Part shown: piece after piece, positions 9,904-20,797 of the stretch | Layout: each line of letters opens with the position of its first letter | Numbering within the stretch: position 1 is the stretch's first letter | Assembly (NCBI RefSeq): GCF_013343215.1 | Contig: NZ_CP039143.1 | Span: 1,798,001 to 1,862,000, forward strand | Source: Acinetobacter sp. 10FS3-1 | GTDB taxonomy: Bacteria; Pseudomonadota; Gammaproteobacteria; Pseudomonadales; Moraxellaceae | Reading direction: 5' to 3' | Length of the DNA stretch: 64,000 nt | Translations under genes and position numbers: made by a program | Notes under the pieces: model-generated | What the model was told of the DNA's origin: nothing | Databases searched by the model: none | The model's input: the letters and a program-made list of their open reading frames with translations, nothing else

Positions 9904-10297
9904 CTACAATCACCACATTCCAGTCAATGCCTTCGCCTTCAGGCAAATGCTTGGGTAAATTAAATAAATTGGACTTGATTAAGCAGTCCTCTACATGACG
10001 TACGATTCTTGAAGCAGTGGGCTCTGACACGCCATAACTCGTCGCAACGTGAAATAAGGTTCGGTATTCCCGCCAATAACTTAAGCACAGGAGGATCTGA
10101 TCCTCTAAGCTCAATTTAGGTGGTCTGCCTTTGGTAGGAACATGCATCTTCAATTGCTCAACCATTAAATCAAAGGTTGACCATGAGATACCGGTGTATC
10201 GCTTGAACTGTGTTTCAGAAAGCTTCTTTGAATCGATGTATTTCATCCGCAGATTATGCATGAATATTGAAAATTCCTCGGTACAAATAAGCAGCAA
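9851..10297 (-). CDS. IS5-family transposase, N-terminal part (OrfA)
   Basis: A 148-residue N-terminal half of a DDE transposase. It carries the helix-turn-helix-like DNA-binding region (LSETQFKRYTGISWSTFDLM, then RPPKLSLEDQILLCLSYWREYRT) and the first catalytic Asp in VVIVDATEIPI. It ends PKKTEEKL where an A7 tract (minus strand of 9868-9874) puts the reading frame out of step. Skipping one A would join PKK directly to QKKSYSGKKKTH of OrfB, giving the usual uninterrupted family sequence. The start is ambiguous; Met codons also occur 12 and 17 residues further in. Confidence 0.85.
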   Translation of the reverse strand: MLLICTEEFSIFMHNLRMKYIDSKKLSETQFKRYTGISWSTFDLMVEQLKMHVPTKGRPPKLSLEDQILLCLSYWREYRTLFHVATSYGVSEPTASRIVRHVEDCLIKSNLFNLPKHLPEGEGIDWNVVIVDATEIPIQRPKKTEEKL

Positions 10298-10435
10298 AAA
10301 GTAGATCGTTTTTTGATTTATGAAAGAGATCTAATCATCTTTTCATTATATTCAATGAAAGCCCCCCCTGCTCTTTGTGAAGCGTAGTTATAGTGATAAT
10401 AAAGAACGATCGAGTAAAAAAAGAGAATTAAGCTT

Positions 10436-10873
10436 ATGACATACTCAAATGAAAAAATAGTAAAAGCCCTCTTGCTTGCTCCGATACCCTTACTTTTCTT
10501 CACTGCATGGTTTTTTATCATGATGAATCGTGAATATGACTTATATTCTATTTTCGTTGTTTTTATAGGGCATGGTCTGGTTTATTTAGCCTATTGCATT
10601 TTAACAGTTCCTTTCAGCTTTTTACTCTCTGCGACTTTAAATCGCTATAATCTGCTTAATTTACTCACCATCTGTATTAGCACTCTCTTCATTGCCACGC
10701 CATTTTTTATTCTTTTCTCCTGGACTCATACAAGCCAAATTCCTGAGCAATGGTGGAAAATGTATAGCAATATTTCCACTATTTTAATGGCTCTATTTCC
10801 CGGCATCTGTTATTGGGTATTTCTTATTGGCCTAAAAGATAAAAAAACACAGCGTATTAAGCACACGGCTTAA
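10436..10873 (+). CDS. small integral membrane protein, function unknown
   Basis: A 145-residue very hydrophobic protein with four likely membrane helices (about residues 10-30, 38-62, 72-97 and 110-132) and a short basic tail KDKKTQRIKHTA. I do not recognise a family. Codon composition is AT-rich like the surrounding chromosome. The IS element ending at 10332 sits directly upstream, so its native promoter may be lost or displaced. It is followed by 160 bp of non-coding DNA before nudJ. Confidence 0.6.
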   Translation: MTYSNEKIVKALLLAPIPLLFFTAWFFIMMNREYDLYSIFVVFIGHGLVYLAYCILTVPFSFLLSATLNRYNLLNLLTICISTLFIATPFFILFSWTHTSQIPEQWWKMYSNISTILMALFPGICYWVFLIGLKDKKTQRIKHTA

Positions 10874-11049
10874 TCAAACCCCTTCCAATTAGGCTCTTTT
10901 ATGATTTATCAGCTTGCACCCTATTGCTGGTAATGCTCAATTATTCAAAAACGTAAAACCTGGCCAAAGCGCCAAAGAAAAACTCATCTCACATAGCCAC
11001 GTCTTGCTAAATTTTGTAGAATAGGGCTTTTCCTGCCATGGTGCGTTTT

Positions 11050-11535
11050 ATGACTGCTTGGACTGCTCACGTTACTGTCGCGACTGTCGTTGAAAAAGAT
11101 GGAAAATTTCTGTTTGTCGAAGAGCATACAGAAGCGGTTAGCCATACTGTATTCAATCAGCCTGCCGGTCATGTGGAAGCAGGTGAAACCATTGTCGAAG
11201 CAGCCATTCGTGAAACTCAGGAAGAAACCGGCTATCAGGTTCAGATCACCGATCTGATCGGTATCTATACTTATACTCCACCCATGTTTCCAGATCGGAC
11301 CTACTACCGTTTCTGCTTGAAGGCCGAAACGATAAGTTATGATGAACAGGCTGAACTCGATACCGGTATTGTCCGTGCAGTCTGGATGACGCCAGATGAA
11401 CTGATTGAAACAGCCCGTGCCCGTAGCCCCTTAGTACTAAAAGCGGTGCAAGATGCTCAGGCAGGAAAACGCTATCCTTTATCGCTCATTTACGAGCACC
11501 AGAATTCTCCCTTAATTTCAAATTTGGATGCCTAA
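11050..11535 (+). CDS. nudJ: NUDIX hydrolase, NudJ-type phosphatase
   Basis: A 161-residue NUDIX protein. The Nudix box [20 protein letters not shown] (GX5EX7REUXEEXGU) is complete near residues 40-62. NudJ-type enzymes hydrolyse nucleoside tri- and diphosphates and HMP-PP in the cytoplasm. The start at 11050 gives [18 protein letters not shown], the pattern usual for the family; a Met codon at 11038 would add four residues. The gene ends 4 bp before the preferred mnmA start and overlaps an alternative mnmA ATG by 8 bp. The NudJ-MnmA-HflD-PurB order is also known from E. coli, so this is a conserved operon. Confidence 0.9.
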   Translation: MTAWTAHVTVATVVEKDGKFLFVEEHTEAVSHTVFNQPAGHVEAGETIVEAAIRETQEETGYQVQITDLIGIYTYTPPMFPDRTYYRFCLKAETISYDEQAELDTGIVRAVWMTPDELIETARARSPLVLKAVQDAQAGKRYPLSLIYEHQNSPLISNLDA

Positions 11536-11539
11536 TCCC

Positions 11540-12676
11540 ATGCAACAACGTGTCATCGTCGGTATGTCTGGTGGTGTAGACTCTTCTGTTTCTGCCGCAT
11601 TACTTCTTCAACAAGGTTATCAGGTTGAAGGTCTTTTCATGAAAAACTGGGAAGAAGATGACGGCACGGAATATTGTACAGCCATGGAAGATCTGGCAGA
11701 TGCACAAGCCGTTTGTGACAAGATCGGCATCAAGCTGCACACTGCCAACTTCGCCATGGAATACTGGGACCGCGTATTTGAACATTTTCTGGCGGAATAT
11801 GCAGCTGGTCGTACCCCTAATCCGGATATTCTGTGCAATAAAGAAATTAAGTTCCGTGCCTTTTTAGACCATGCGGTGAATTTAGGCGCAGACTTTATTG
11901 CAACCGGCCATTATTGCCGCCGTGGTGAAACCATGACCAATGCTAAAGGTGATCAGTATGCGCCTTTATTACGCGGTGTAGATAACAACAAAGACCAGAC
12001 TTATTTCCTGCATGCTGTGCATGGGCGTGAAATCAACAAGACCTTATTCCCGGTAGGTGAAATTGAAAAGCCGGAAGTCCGTAAAATTGCGGAAGAACTG
12101 GGTCTTGCAACAGCCAAGAAAAAAGATTCAACAGGCATCTGCTTTATTGGTGAGCGTCGTTTTAATGACTTCTTGAAGCAGTATTTGCCAGCTCAACCTG
12201 GAAAAATCGTCCTTGAGGATGGCAAAGAGGTTGGTGATCACCACGGCTTAATGTACTATACGCTCGGTCAACGCGGCGGGATCGGTATTGGCGGTATGAA
12301 GGGTGCAGAAGAAGGTGCCTGGTTTGTACTGCATAAAGATATTGAAAACAACCGTCTGGTGATTGGTCAGGGTCATGAACATCCACTCATGCACAGCACC
12401 ATGCTGTGGAGTGAAGCCATTGAATGGGTTGCAGGTGAACAGGACATTCCTGAATCGGGTTTCCGCTGTACGGCAAAAACCCGCTACCGTCAGCCTGACC
12501 AAGCCTGTACTATTTATAAAGACCCGAATACACCAAATGGTGTACGCGTTGAATTTGATGAATCACAGCGTGCAGTGACACCAGGTCAAAGTGTTGTGTT
12601 TTATTCAGGTGAAGTATGTTTAGGGGGCGGCGTGATTCACCACACCAATGCTCCTAAACCGGATTTTATTGCATAA
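11540..12676 (+). CDS. mnmA: tRNA-specific 2-thiouridylase MnmA
   Basis: A 378-residue enzyme that thiolates U34 of the glutamate, lysine and glutamine tRNAs, using sulfur passed along the Tus relay. The PP-loop ATP motif GMSGGVDSS is at the N-terminus. The catalytic Cys pair is present: one in [12 protein letters not shown] and the other in [15 protein letters not shown] chose 11540 ([12 protein letters not shown]) over the upstream ATG at 11528 because the former matches the family N-terminus and leaves a GGA-type ribosome site in place. hflD follows after 13 bp, so the genes are co-transcribed. Confidence 0.96.
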   Translation: MQQRVIVGMSGGVDSSVSAALLLQQGYQVEGLFMKNWEEDDGTEYCTAMEDLADAQAVCDKIGIKLHTANFAMEYWDRVFEHFLAEYAAGRTPNPDILCNKEIKFRAFLDHAVNLGADFIATGHYCRRGETMTNAKGDQYAPLLRGVDNNKDQTYFLHAVHGREINKTLFPVGEIEKPEVRKIAEELGLATAKKKDSTGICFIGERRFNDFLKQYLPAQPGKIVLEDGKEVGDHHGLMYYTLGQRGGIGIGGMKGAEEGAWFVLHKDIENNRLVIGQGHEHPLMHSTMLWSEAIEWVAGEQDIPESGFRCTAKTRYRQPDQACTIYKDPNTPNGVRVEFDESQRAVTPGQSVVFYSGEVCLGGGVIHHTNAPKPDFIA

Positions 12677-12689
12677 GGATAGTCTCGGC

Positions 12690-13421
12690 ATGGCAGAGTT
12701 ACCGTTTCAACAGCCTCAGACTCTGAATATTCGCCAAAATCGTGTGTTGGCGTTGGCGGCAGTTTTTCAGGCCACCCAGCTGACGCATATGACAGCGATG
12801 ACGGGCCAGCAGAGTATTGGTGAAAGCGGTAACTTTTATTTTGAACAGTTGATTAAAGCCAGTTTAAATATTCGTCCCAGTGGTCAATCCAATACCCAAA
12901 CCCTGGACTTCTTTAATCAGCTGGCCGATATTTCCCTCGGCTTAAAGGCTTTAGAAAGTAGCATTACCCAGCCCTTTAATACCTCGCCGAAATCCAGATT
13001 ACCTAAACTTTCCAATACCAAACTTCCCATGTCCTATGCCATGGCGCTATTACAATTAGAAAAAAAAGTGTATAGCAATCCCAAGTTTGTTGAAATTATT
13101 GAGCAATCTCAACAGAAAATTTTAAGACAGCTCTCTTTCTTTGATAATAATTATATGCATCCCAGCATTATTGCCAATCTTGCCCAAACCTATGTAGAGA
13201 CTGCCGGACAGATTAATCCGCGCATCATGGTACGAGGCAATGCTCAGGCTTTCAAAGATTCAGGCCATACCAACCGTATTCGTGCATCCCTGTTTACCGG
13301 CTTGCAAATGGCGCATTTGTGGCGCCAGCTCGGCGGCAGCTCATGGGGCATGGTCTTTGGTAAACGCAAGTTACTTCAAGATATTCAAAATCTGGCACGT
13401 CTTCAGTTTCAGGTGACTTAA
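12690..13421 (+). CDS. hflD: high frequency lysogenization protein HflD homolog
   Basis: A 243-residue mainly helical protein of the DUF489/HflD family. In E. coli HflD is membrane-associated and antagonises lambda CII. The Acinetobacter form is about 30 residues longer than the 213-residue E. coli protein, with a low-complexity insertion near residues 95-115. Conserved stretches include [27 protein letters not shown] and [22 protein letters not shown]. The start at 12690 ([10 protein letters not shown]) is chosen because an upstream in-frame ATG at 12648 lies within mnmA. It sits between mnmA and purB, as in E. coli. Confidence 0.93.
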   Translation: MAELPFQQPQTLNIRQNRVLALAAVFQATQLTHMTAMTGQQSIGESGNFYFEQLIKASLNIRPSGQSNTQTLDFFNQLADISLGLKALESSITQPFNTSPKSRLPKLSNTKLPMSYAMALLQLEKKVYSNPKFVEIIEQSQQKILRQLSFFDNNYMHPSIIANLAQTYVETAGQINPRIMVRGNAQAFKDSGHTNRIRASLFTGLQMAHLWRQLGGSSWGMVFGKRKLLQDIQNLARLQFQVT

Positions 13422-13466
13422 CCGAGCTGATGCGCTTTTCATTTTTCGTTTAATTCCAAGATCTAA

Positions 13467-14864
<1,398 letters not shown>

Positions 14865-14878
14865 ACTAAGTTAGATTG

Positions 14879-14909
14879 AAAAAAAACGAAGCCGAGGCTT
14901 CGTTTTTTT
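14879..14909 (+). terminator. rho-independent terminator of purB
   Basis: Stem CGAAGCC / GGCTTCG with a 2-nt spacer in the loop, preceded by A tract and followed by seven T. It starts about 20 nt after the purB stop and could also act leftward. Confidence 0.94.
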
Positions 14910-14946
14910 ATTATAATTCCATCAATAGATCACTGAAAATAATAAG

Positions 14947-15585
14947 ATGATTGAATATCAACTTAGCTTAAAACACTGGCTGAGCTTAGGTTTCTTCGCC
15001 ATTGCGCTTGTGCTTGCGAGTATTCAACCACTCGAATTATTTGCTTATATGCTTCACCAGGCCGGTACAGTTTTGATGCTGATTGTCCTGCTGGTGAGCC
15101 TCAAAAAAATTGGACTCAGTTTCTCCTGCTTTATTTTTTATCTGCTTTTTTTATTGATTCATATGATCGGGGCGCACTATCTTTATTCTTTTGTTCCCTA
15201 TAATGACTGGATTCAACAGCTATTGCATTTGGATTTAAATCAATTCATGGGCTGGTCACGTAATATGTATGACCGTCTGGTTCATATTGCCTACGGTCTA
15301 TTGCTCTACCCTTTTTTCTATCGCCTGTTTCAAGTCTGGCTTCCTACACTGAAACCCAAGGTAATTTTCCTGCTGGTAATTCAATTTGTTATTGCTAGCA
15401 GTCTATTGTATGAATGGCTGGAATGGTGGATTGCCGTCAGTTTATCTCCTGAAGAAGCGGAAAATTATAATGGGCAACAGGGTGATATCTGGGATGCGCA
15501 CAAAGATATGTTACTGGCAACCATTGGCGCCATCATTACTGGCCTAATTCAACTATTACACAGCAATAAAAAAGCACTCGATTGA
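14947..15585 (+). CDS. DUF2238 inner membrane protein (YjdF-like)
   Basis: A 212-residue polytopic membrane protein with about six helices. The family-typical motif MYDRLVHIAYGLLLYPFFYR in the middle and GDIWDAHKDMLLATIGAII near the C-terminus match the DUF2238/YjdF family. No function is established for the family. The gene stands alone between the purB terminator and a convergent adhesin gene; the gap to that gene is only 57 bp with no obvious terminator. Confidence 0.75.
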   Translation: MIEYQLSLKHWLSLGFFAIALVLASIQPLELFAYMLHQAGTVLMLIVLLVSLKKIGLSFSCFIFYLLFLLIHMIGAHYLYSFVPYNDWIQQLLHLDLNQFMGWSRNMYDRLVHIAYGLLLYPFFYRLFQVWLPTLKPKVIFLLVIQFVIASSLLYEWLEWWIAVSLSPEEAENYNGQQGDIWDAHKDMLLATIGAIITGLIQLLHSNKKALD

Positions 15586-15642
15586 ATGTTTTTAATTCTC
15601 AATAATTTATTTAGCGGTGTGATTCATAGAGATCGTTTCACT

Positions 15643-17868
15643 TTAGACAAAAGCCAAGCTTGGATGTTGCAACTCGTCTAGATCCATCCTCACATGGGTT
15701 AAATCAGCCATCTGCACAGATTGCAAAACTGCCATCGGCTCAGTTGATTTCCCTGCTAATGCTCCCTCTGCTGCGGAGTCATCCATCACCCCTTTATCTA
15801 AATTCAGTGACTCTAAATCAATTTCGGTGTGATTAAACGCAATCTCATCATCGCGACTTAGCAGTGAATGAATATCGAACTCTTGCTCTTTAACAGCATT
15901 TATCTCAGTTTGGGCAGAATCGTTCAGTAGTAACTCTAAAGCCACAAGCTGTGAAGCTGCACTGGTCAGCTCCTCATTAACACCTGTAGTATCCGCCAAT
16001 AGTGTTTCCGGGTCTGCAGCTTCTACAGTAAATTCAAATGCAGCACTTTTATTGCTGATATTTCCTGCAGAATCGGTTTGACTGAATGAATAGCTATATT
16101 TTCCAGGGTCCAAGTCAAGCTCAGGCGTATAGGTCCATTTACCTCCCTTCCCAGCTTCCACAGTGGCAATCGCTACGCCATTTTGATAAATGGTAATCGT
16201 TGCGCCTTCCTCACCTTTACCCTCAAAAACAGGAGTAGCATCTTGAGTGCTGTCACCAGAATCGATTTCCTTATCCGTATCATCATATACTTTAGATAAA
16301 AATGGTGCAGAAGGTGGTTTAGTGTCTTTGTCGATGCCTTCTAGATCAAACGGATCAGATTGATTACCCGCTGCATCGATAGCATATACGTCGGCATCCT
16401 CTTTATCAGTCAATGCAGGTGAGAGTTTAATTGTATAGTTTCCATCTTCATCTACAGTGCCAAAGCCCAACAAACTATTATCTTTAGTTTTTCGAATTTC
16501 AATTCTTGAACCCGGTTCTGCTTGACCGGTTACTTCAGTGCCTTGATCATTTAACGTTGCACTGGGTACATCGGGCGCAAGATTATCTTGACCTGCAATA
16601 ATATCCATCGGTTTGGAGGTATTGCCCGCTGTATCTTTAACCATAATACTGGCTGTTTCTCCTTCTGCCAATGCCGGTTCTAATATGATTTCAAAATCGC
16701 CCTGATCATCGGCTTGGCCCTTGCCAATCAGGGTGCCATTGCTATCTTTAATTTCAATTATTGAATTTGCTTCTGCCTGCCCTTTAAGCGAGCTGCCATC
16801 TTCTTTGACTTCAAATTTAGGCTGATCAGGTGCTAAAGTATCTTGGCCAACTTCAACGCTACTTTCCTCTGAACGATTCCCAGCTCCATCTTCAACCACC
16901 ACTTTTGCAATTTCTCCGGGCTTGAGTGCAGTCTTGACAGACAGGCTAAAACTCCCATCTGCAGCAACAGTCACTGGTCCTGCTAAAAGTTTTCCATCTG
17001 CTGTATATAAATAGACTTTTGCACCTGCTTCTGCCTCACCGAATACTATACTCCCGTTATCATGCGCTTGAGCATTGGCCGCATCAGGCGCAATGGTATC
17101 TTTGTTTCCTGTCACATCTTGTCCGTCTGACTCCTTCCCGGCCGGATTTTTTGCAAATACCTTAACCTTTTCACCATCTGTAATCGGGCGATCTAGAGTG
17201 ATTTCATAACTACCATCACTATCTGCCTGTGCTTGACCCAGAATTTCTCCGTTGGCATCTTTCACGTAAACAGTTGAACCAGCTTCCGCCTGTCCTGTAA
17301 TGACTTTTCCGTCTTCATCTAACTTAGTTGTTGGTTTTTTAGGTTTTATAAAATCGATTTGTTTATTGTCATTGCTATCGCCATCATCTTTAAATGCTAC
17401 CAAATATGCTGCTTCAGCTGCAAGAACGGCCAGACCTGCCTTTAATAGCGAAGGAGAGTCATCTTCCTCTGGAGGAGTTGTTGGATTGGCAGTAGCGGTT
17501 TGCATTTGCGTATTGCTATCAGGCGCTACTGTTTCTGAGCGGACATTTTGCAGCTTTTCATTGACAGGCGTGTAATCAATAAATTCACCATGAATATCAA
17601 ACTCTGCCTGTTCATATTCGCTGAGTGTGCCATTAAATAATAAAATATTATTTTCACCAATATCATCTATAAAGAAGTTTTCAATGACAATGACCTGACC
17701 ATTTTTCAAGGTAATAATACAATTATTTTCAGCACGTGTGAGTGAGGCAATATCCTCTTTATACATGGCAACTTTTACATAGGAGGGCTGTATTAAATTG
17801 ACCTTTGCAGTCTGTGAGTTATGTAATACAGTGTGGCTAGATTTTGCAATCACAATGATTCTAGTCAT
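15643..17868 (-). CDS. Bap-like surface protein, short BLP2 type
   Basis: A 741-residue acidic protein. The N-terminus (about 1-115) matches the BapA-prefix type domain found in large type-I-secreted adhesins. Residues about 165-610 hold five tandem bacterial Ig-like domains of roughly 85-95 residues with recurring GQAEAGS..., DGSYEITL, and AGN(Q/T/R)S motifs. The C-terminal 120 residues are Leu/Asp/Glu-rich without RTX nonapeptides. Length and layout agree with the short Acinetobacter Bap-like protein BLP2, linked in the literature to biofilm and adhesion; that match is from memory. There is no Sec signal peptide. No secretion genes are adjacent. Confidence 0.8.
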   Translation of the reverse strand: MTRIIVIAKSSHTVLHNSQTAKVNLIQPSYVKVAMYKEDIASLTRAENNCIITLKNGQVIVIENFFIDDIGENNILLFNGTLSEYEQAEFDIHGEFIDYTPVNEKLQNVRSETVAPDSNTQMQTATANPTTPPEEDDSPSLLKAGLAVLAAEAAYLVAFKDDGDSNDNKQIDFIKPKKPTTKLDEDGKVITGQAEAGSTVYVKDANGEILGQAQADSDGSYEITLDRPITDGEKVKVFAKNPAGKESDGQDVTGNKDTIAPDAANAQAHDNGSIVFGEAEAGAKVYLYTADGKLLAGPVTVAADGSFSLSVKTALKPGEIAKVVVEDGAGNRSEESSVEVGQDTLAPDQPKFEVKEDGSSLKGQAEANSIIEIKDSNGTLIGKGQADDQGDFEIILEPALAEGETASIMVKDTAGNTSKPMDIIAGQDNLAPDVPSATLNDQGTEVTGQAEPGSRIEIRKTKDNSLLGFGTVDEDGNYTIKLSPALTDKEDADVYAIDAAGNQSDPFDLEGIDKDTKPPSAPFLSKVYDDTDKEIDSGDSTQDATPVFEGKGEEGATITIYQNGVAIATVEAGKGGKWTYTPELDLDPGKYSYSFSQTDSAGNISNKSAAFEFTVEAADPETLLADTTGVNEELTSAASQLVALELLLNDSAQTEINAVKEQEFDIHSLLSRDDEIAFNHTEIDLESLNLDKGVMDDSAAEGALAGKSTEPMAVLQSVQMADLTHVRMDLDELQHPSLAFV

Positions 17869-18027
17869 TTTTCCCTCGGTATTTTAAAGCTTTTTTAAGT
17901 TTACTGAATAATAAACAAGTATTCAGACAGCACCGATTAAAATAGCAAAATTACCATTAAGGAACAATTAAAAGTATGATTAATCTATTATTCCATAGGC
18001 AGCTTATTCAATATAAATCCAAGATAT

Positions 18028-18057
18028 AAAAAAGGTCAGTAATGACTGACCTTTTTT
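18028..18057. terminator. bidirectional terminator between sohB and the Bap-like gene promoter
   Basis: AAAAAAGGTCAGT pairs perfectly with ACTGACCTTTTTT around a 4-nt loop. It lies about 20 nt past the sohB stop (sohB reads leftward and ends at 18079) and upstream of the Bap-like gene, so it isolates that gene from sohB transcription. Confidence 0.92.
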
Positions 18058-18078
18058 ATGAACCTAAGCTGAGTAATA

Positions 18079-19041
18079 TTAAAATTTAGGATCACGCATT
18101 TGTACTACATTAGAATTTGCCTTAAGCAAAGCTTCCATTACCTTGTACATGACAGCAGGAACCAAACCATCTGCCATTTGTGCAGCCTGTAAACCGAGCT
18201 TTTCACCCAAAGTCGGTTTACGACGCGTTTCAATCACATAGATATCATGTTGTGCCAATAAACCCAGCAAGTATTCATCTGAAGTTTGCAGTTTATTGAC
18301 CAGATTCAGATCCAGCGCATCTTTTCCATACCAGTGCTCACCAGTCGCCACTTTCTCAACATTCAGTTGAGGACGGTACTTTTCAACAAAGTGTTTAAAT
18401 AACTCGTGAGTTTGCTGTAACTCTTCTTCAAATTTGGCTTTACCTTCAGCGGTATTTTCACCAAACATGGTTACGGTGCGCTTGTACTGACCCGCAGTAT
18501 ACAATTCAAAATCAATTTTATTGTCTTTGAGCAAACGGTTAAAATTCGGTACCTGAGCCACTACACCGATTGAGCCTACAATGGCAAACGGCGCCGATAA
18601 GATTTCATTGGCGATACAGGCCATCATATAACCGCCACTGGCTGCGACTTTATCGACACACACCGTCAGATTAAAACCGGCATCCCGTAAACGCACCAAT
18701 TGCGCAGCAGCCAACCCATAACCATGTACCATACCACCTGGACTTTCCAGACGTACCACCACACGATCACGCCCTGCTTTTGCAGTGGCCAAAATCAGGG
18801 TAATTTCTTCACGTAAACTTTCTACTGCTGAAGCCGCAGTATCCCCTTTAAAGTCGAGTACATAAATTTTTTGATTGTTTTTTTTACGTATACGGGCTTC
18901 TTTTGACAATTGTTGAGTTAATTGCAAAAGCTCCAGTTTAGAAGCCGTGGTTTGCGCTATTTTTTTGCGTTGTTCATTAATTCGCGCGTTTAAATGGCTA
19001 ATACGAATTTCTGCAGGCAATTTCGGCGTATGAAATAACAT
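18079..19041 (-). CDS. sohB: SohB-type S49 family peptidase
   Basis: A 320-residue serine protease of family S49. The nucleophile region is KVAASGGYMMACIA (about residues 180-193) and the general-base Lys is in AGQYKRTVTMFGEN. The family uses a Ser-Lys dyad. The N-terminal part with DUF-like helical segment precedes the ClpP-like fold that begins at YVLDFKGD. It is about 30 residues shorter than E. coli SohB, which has an N-terminal membrane helix; here no clear helix is visible, so membrane anchoring is uncertain. In E. coli extra SohB suppresses loss of DegP. The gene is monocistronic. Confidence 0.9.
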   Translation of the reverse strand: MLFHTPKLPAEIRISHLNARINEQRKKIAQTTASKLELLQLTQQLSKEARIRKKNNQKIYVLDFKGDTAASAVESLREEITLILATAKAGRDRVVVRLESPGGMVHGYGLAAAQLVRLRDAGFNLTVCVDKVAASGGYMMACIANEILSAPFAIVGSIGVVAQVPNFNRLLKDNKIDFELYTAGQYKRTVTMFGENTAEGKAKFEEELQQTHELFKHFVEKYRPQLNVEKVATGEHWYGKDALDLNLVNKLQTSDEYLLGLLAQHDIYVIETRRKPTLGEKLGLQAAQMADGLVPAVMYKVMEALLKANSNVVQMRDPKF

Positions 19042-19116
19042 AAAAAATATATTCTCAATTTAATTCGGTTTATGAATATTAGATTAGGTCAATTGCGACT
19101 TTTTTCAATACTTTTT

Positions 19117-19761
19117 CTATCTTAAAGATGGTTCTTTTTGAATGAACCGTAAATATCGTTTAGAGATCTGCCGAACAGCCATTAAACGCACAGCAAACCA
19201 AATTTGTCCATAATAGCAAATACCAATAATCAGCGCGTTAATCGGCCACCAACTAAGCAGTAAAAAACTCCCCCTACGTGCCTGATCCGCAGGTGTTACT
19301 ATCGAATAGAAACATACAAAACCTACGCAGAAACACAGTACGCAGATATATTCACCGACTGCACTATGCAAGAGCGGTAACTTATTTTTTTCTTGCGCTT
19401 TTAAATAACGATATAACTTTAATTTAGCATTGGCATCAATATAGTCTCTCCAAGCCCGCCGAAAATGTGGAACACCTTCTTTCTTTCGCACCCCAAAGTA
19501 AACAATCAGCGGTATCACACCCGACAAAAGCACAAATTGATCATACAACCAACGATGATAATTACTCATATTGGGGCTCTGCAAGGTTGGAAAGAGTCCA
19601 TCATGCGTAAAAAGCGTCGCCAATAAAATACTCAACAAAACCAAAAGTGCTGCTATCACCTCTGCACTATGTTGAAATCCAAACAAGGCATCGATCATTT
19701 TTCTTGTGGCTTGATGTGCAGGTTTAGCCTGTTGTTGTTCTTCAGCTGAAGGTAATGCCAT
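19117..19761 (-). CDS. membrane protein of unknown function
   Basis: A 214-residue protein with four likely membrane helices (about residues 32-50, 80-95, 133-155 and 163-185 of this start) and a basic cytoplasmic loop VRKKEGVPHFRRAWRDYI between helices two and three. I do not recognise a family. The ATG at 19761 is preferred; a GTG four codons upstream (19773) is the alternative. It lies between pstB and sohB on the same strand, but the terminator after pstB is downstream of it in the wrong direction to couple them, so it probably has its own promoter. Confidence 0.6.
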   Translation of the reverse strand: MALPSAEEQQQAKPAHQATRKMIDALFGFQHSAEVIAALLVLLSILLATLFTHDGLFPTLQSPNMSNYHRWLYDQFVLLSGVIPLIVYFGVRKKEGVPHFRRAWRDYIDANAKLKLYRYLKAQEKNKLPLLHSAVGEYICVLCFCVGFVCFYSIVTPADQARRGSFLLLSWWPINALIIGICYYGQIWFAVRLMAVRQISKRYLRFIQKEPSLR

Positions 19762-19809
19762 TTTCGATTTCACTCACACATGATGAGCAATTTATATCGG
19801 CACTATAAC

Positions 19810-19840
19810 AAAAAAACAGAGTACGACGGCTCTGTTTTTT
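19810..19840. terminator. terminator downstream of pstB
   Basis: AAAAAACAGAG pairs with CTCTGTTTTTT around an 8-nt loop. It lies 22 nt past the pstB stop (pstB reads leftward to 19863), and ends the pst operon. Confidence 0.92.
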
Positions 19841-19862
19841 CAATAGTTGAGATAAGCAAAGA

Positions 19863-20783
19863 TTAACCAAAACGCCCGGTAATATACGCTTCAGTCAACT
19901 GATGATCCGGCTGGGTAAAGACTTTCTCAGTCGAATTGACTTCAATCAGATCACCTAAGTGGAAGTAAGCTGTACGGTCAGATACACGCGCGGCCTGTTG
20001 CATTGAGTGCGTCACAATCGCAATCGTATACTGGGTAGAGAGCTCGGAAATCAGCTCTTCAACTTTGGCTGTTGCAATCGGATCCAGCGCTGAACATGGC
20101 TCATCCATTAAAATCACTTCAGGTGATACTGCAATAGTACGTGCAATACATAAACGCTGTTGCTGACCACCAGATAGGCCTGTACCCGGCTGATTCAGAC
20201 GGTCTTTAACTTCATTCCACAAGCCTGCTTTATGCAAACTGTTTTCTACAATTTCTTCCAGATCATATTTATCACGCGCCAGACCATGTAATTTAGGTCC
20301 ATAAGCGACGTTATCAAAAATGGATTTTGGAAACGGGTTTGGCTTCTGGAATACCATCCCTACTTGTGCACGCAGCAGTACAACATCCAGATTCGGATCG
20401 TAGATATCCTGATTATCCAGCATGACCTTGCCCGTAACCCGACAGCTATCAATCGTGTCATTCATGCGGTTTAAGGTACGCAGAAATGTGGATTTACCAC
20501 AGCCCGATGGACCAATAAAAGCAATGACTTCATTTTCATAAATGTTTAGATCAATGCCTTTAATGGCTTCGGCTTCACCATAGTACACATGCACATCCGA
20601 AGTGCTGAGTTTGACATTACTGTTCTTGGCTTGCTGTTTATTTTCCGCATGAGTATCGAACTGCGAAATAAAAGAAGTCGTTGGCTTTTGTGTACTAGAA
20701 TCTGCGGTAAATTGCGTATGTTGTGGATTCACAGACGGATCCTTTTCTAAGGTATTCAAGGTTTCATTCATTACAATATTCAT
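19863..20783 (-). CDS. pstB: phosphate ABC transporter ATP-binding protein PstB
   Basis: A 306-residue ABC ATPase energising phosphate uptake. Walker A is GPSGCGKST, the signature is [13 protein letters not shown], Walker B is [13 protein letters not shown], and the H-loop is [14 protein letters not shown]. It has an N-terminal extension of about 55 residues rich in Gln, Thr and Ser before the usual [15 protein letters not shown] core, which is common in Acinetobacter. The start at 20783 is favoured by AAGGGG eight nt upstream; a longer frame begins at 20804 within pstA. No phoU follows; the operon stops here at a terminator. Confidence 0.97.
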   Translation of the reverse strand: MNIVMNETLNTLEKDPSVNPQHTQFTADSSTQKPTTSFISQFDTHAENKQQAKNSNVKLSTSDVHVYYGEAEAIKGIDLNIYENEVIAFIGPSGCGKSTFLRTLNRMNDTIDSCRVTGKVMLDNQDIYDPNLDVVLLRAQVGMVFQKPNPFPKSIFDNVAYGPKLHGLARDKYDLEEIVENSLHKAGLWNEVKDRLNQPGTGLSGGQQQRLCIARTIAVSPEVILMDEPCSALDPIATAKVEELISELSTQYTIAIVTHSMQQAARVSDRTAYFHLGDLIEVNSTEKVFTQPDHQLTEAYITGRFG

Positions 20784-20797
20784 TATTTTGCCCCTTC

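Larger units (their letters stand above)
9417..10332 (-). mobile_element. IS5-family (IS427-group) insertion sequence
   Basis: A 916-bp element bounded by imperfect terminal inverted repeats: AGACTTCTTTCATAAGTCA at 9417-9435 and, on the other strand from 10332, AGATCTCTTTCATAAATCA (16 of 19 match). Three bases AAT flank each end (9414-9416 and 10333-10335), consistent with a 3-bp target duplication. The transposase is carried in two overlapping frames on the minus strand. The left repeat overlaps the OrfB stop codon. It lies about 100 bp upstream of the small membrane-protein gene at 10436, so it may have replaced or altered that gene's promoter. Confidence 0.85.

Noticed and set aside
9414..10335. 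TNA-type target duplication for the IS5-family element
   Set aside because: The flanks that match once the terminal repeats are aligned are AAT, so the typical TNA of the group is not what is seen here; the alignment of the ends could be off by one or two bases.
15643..17868. Long repetitive region as possible satellite DNA
   Set aside because: The repeats are diverged Ig-like protein domains in one intact frame.
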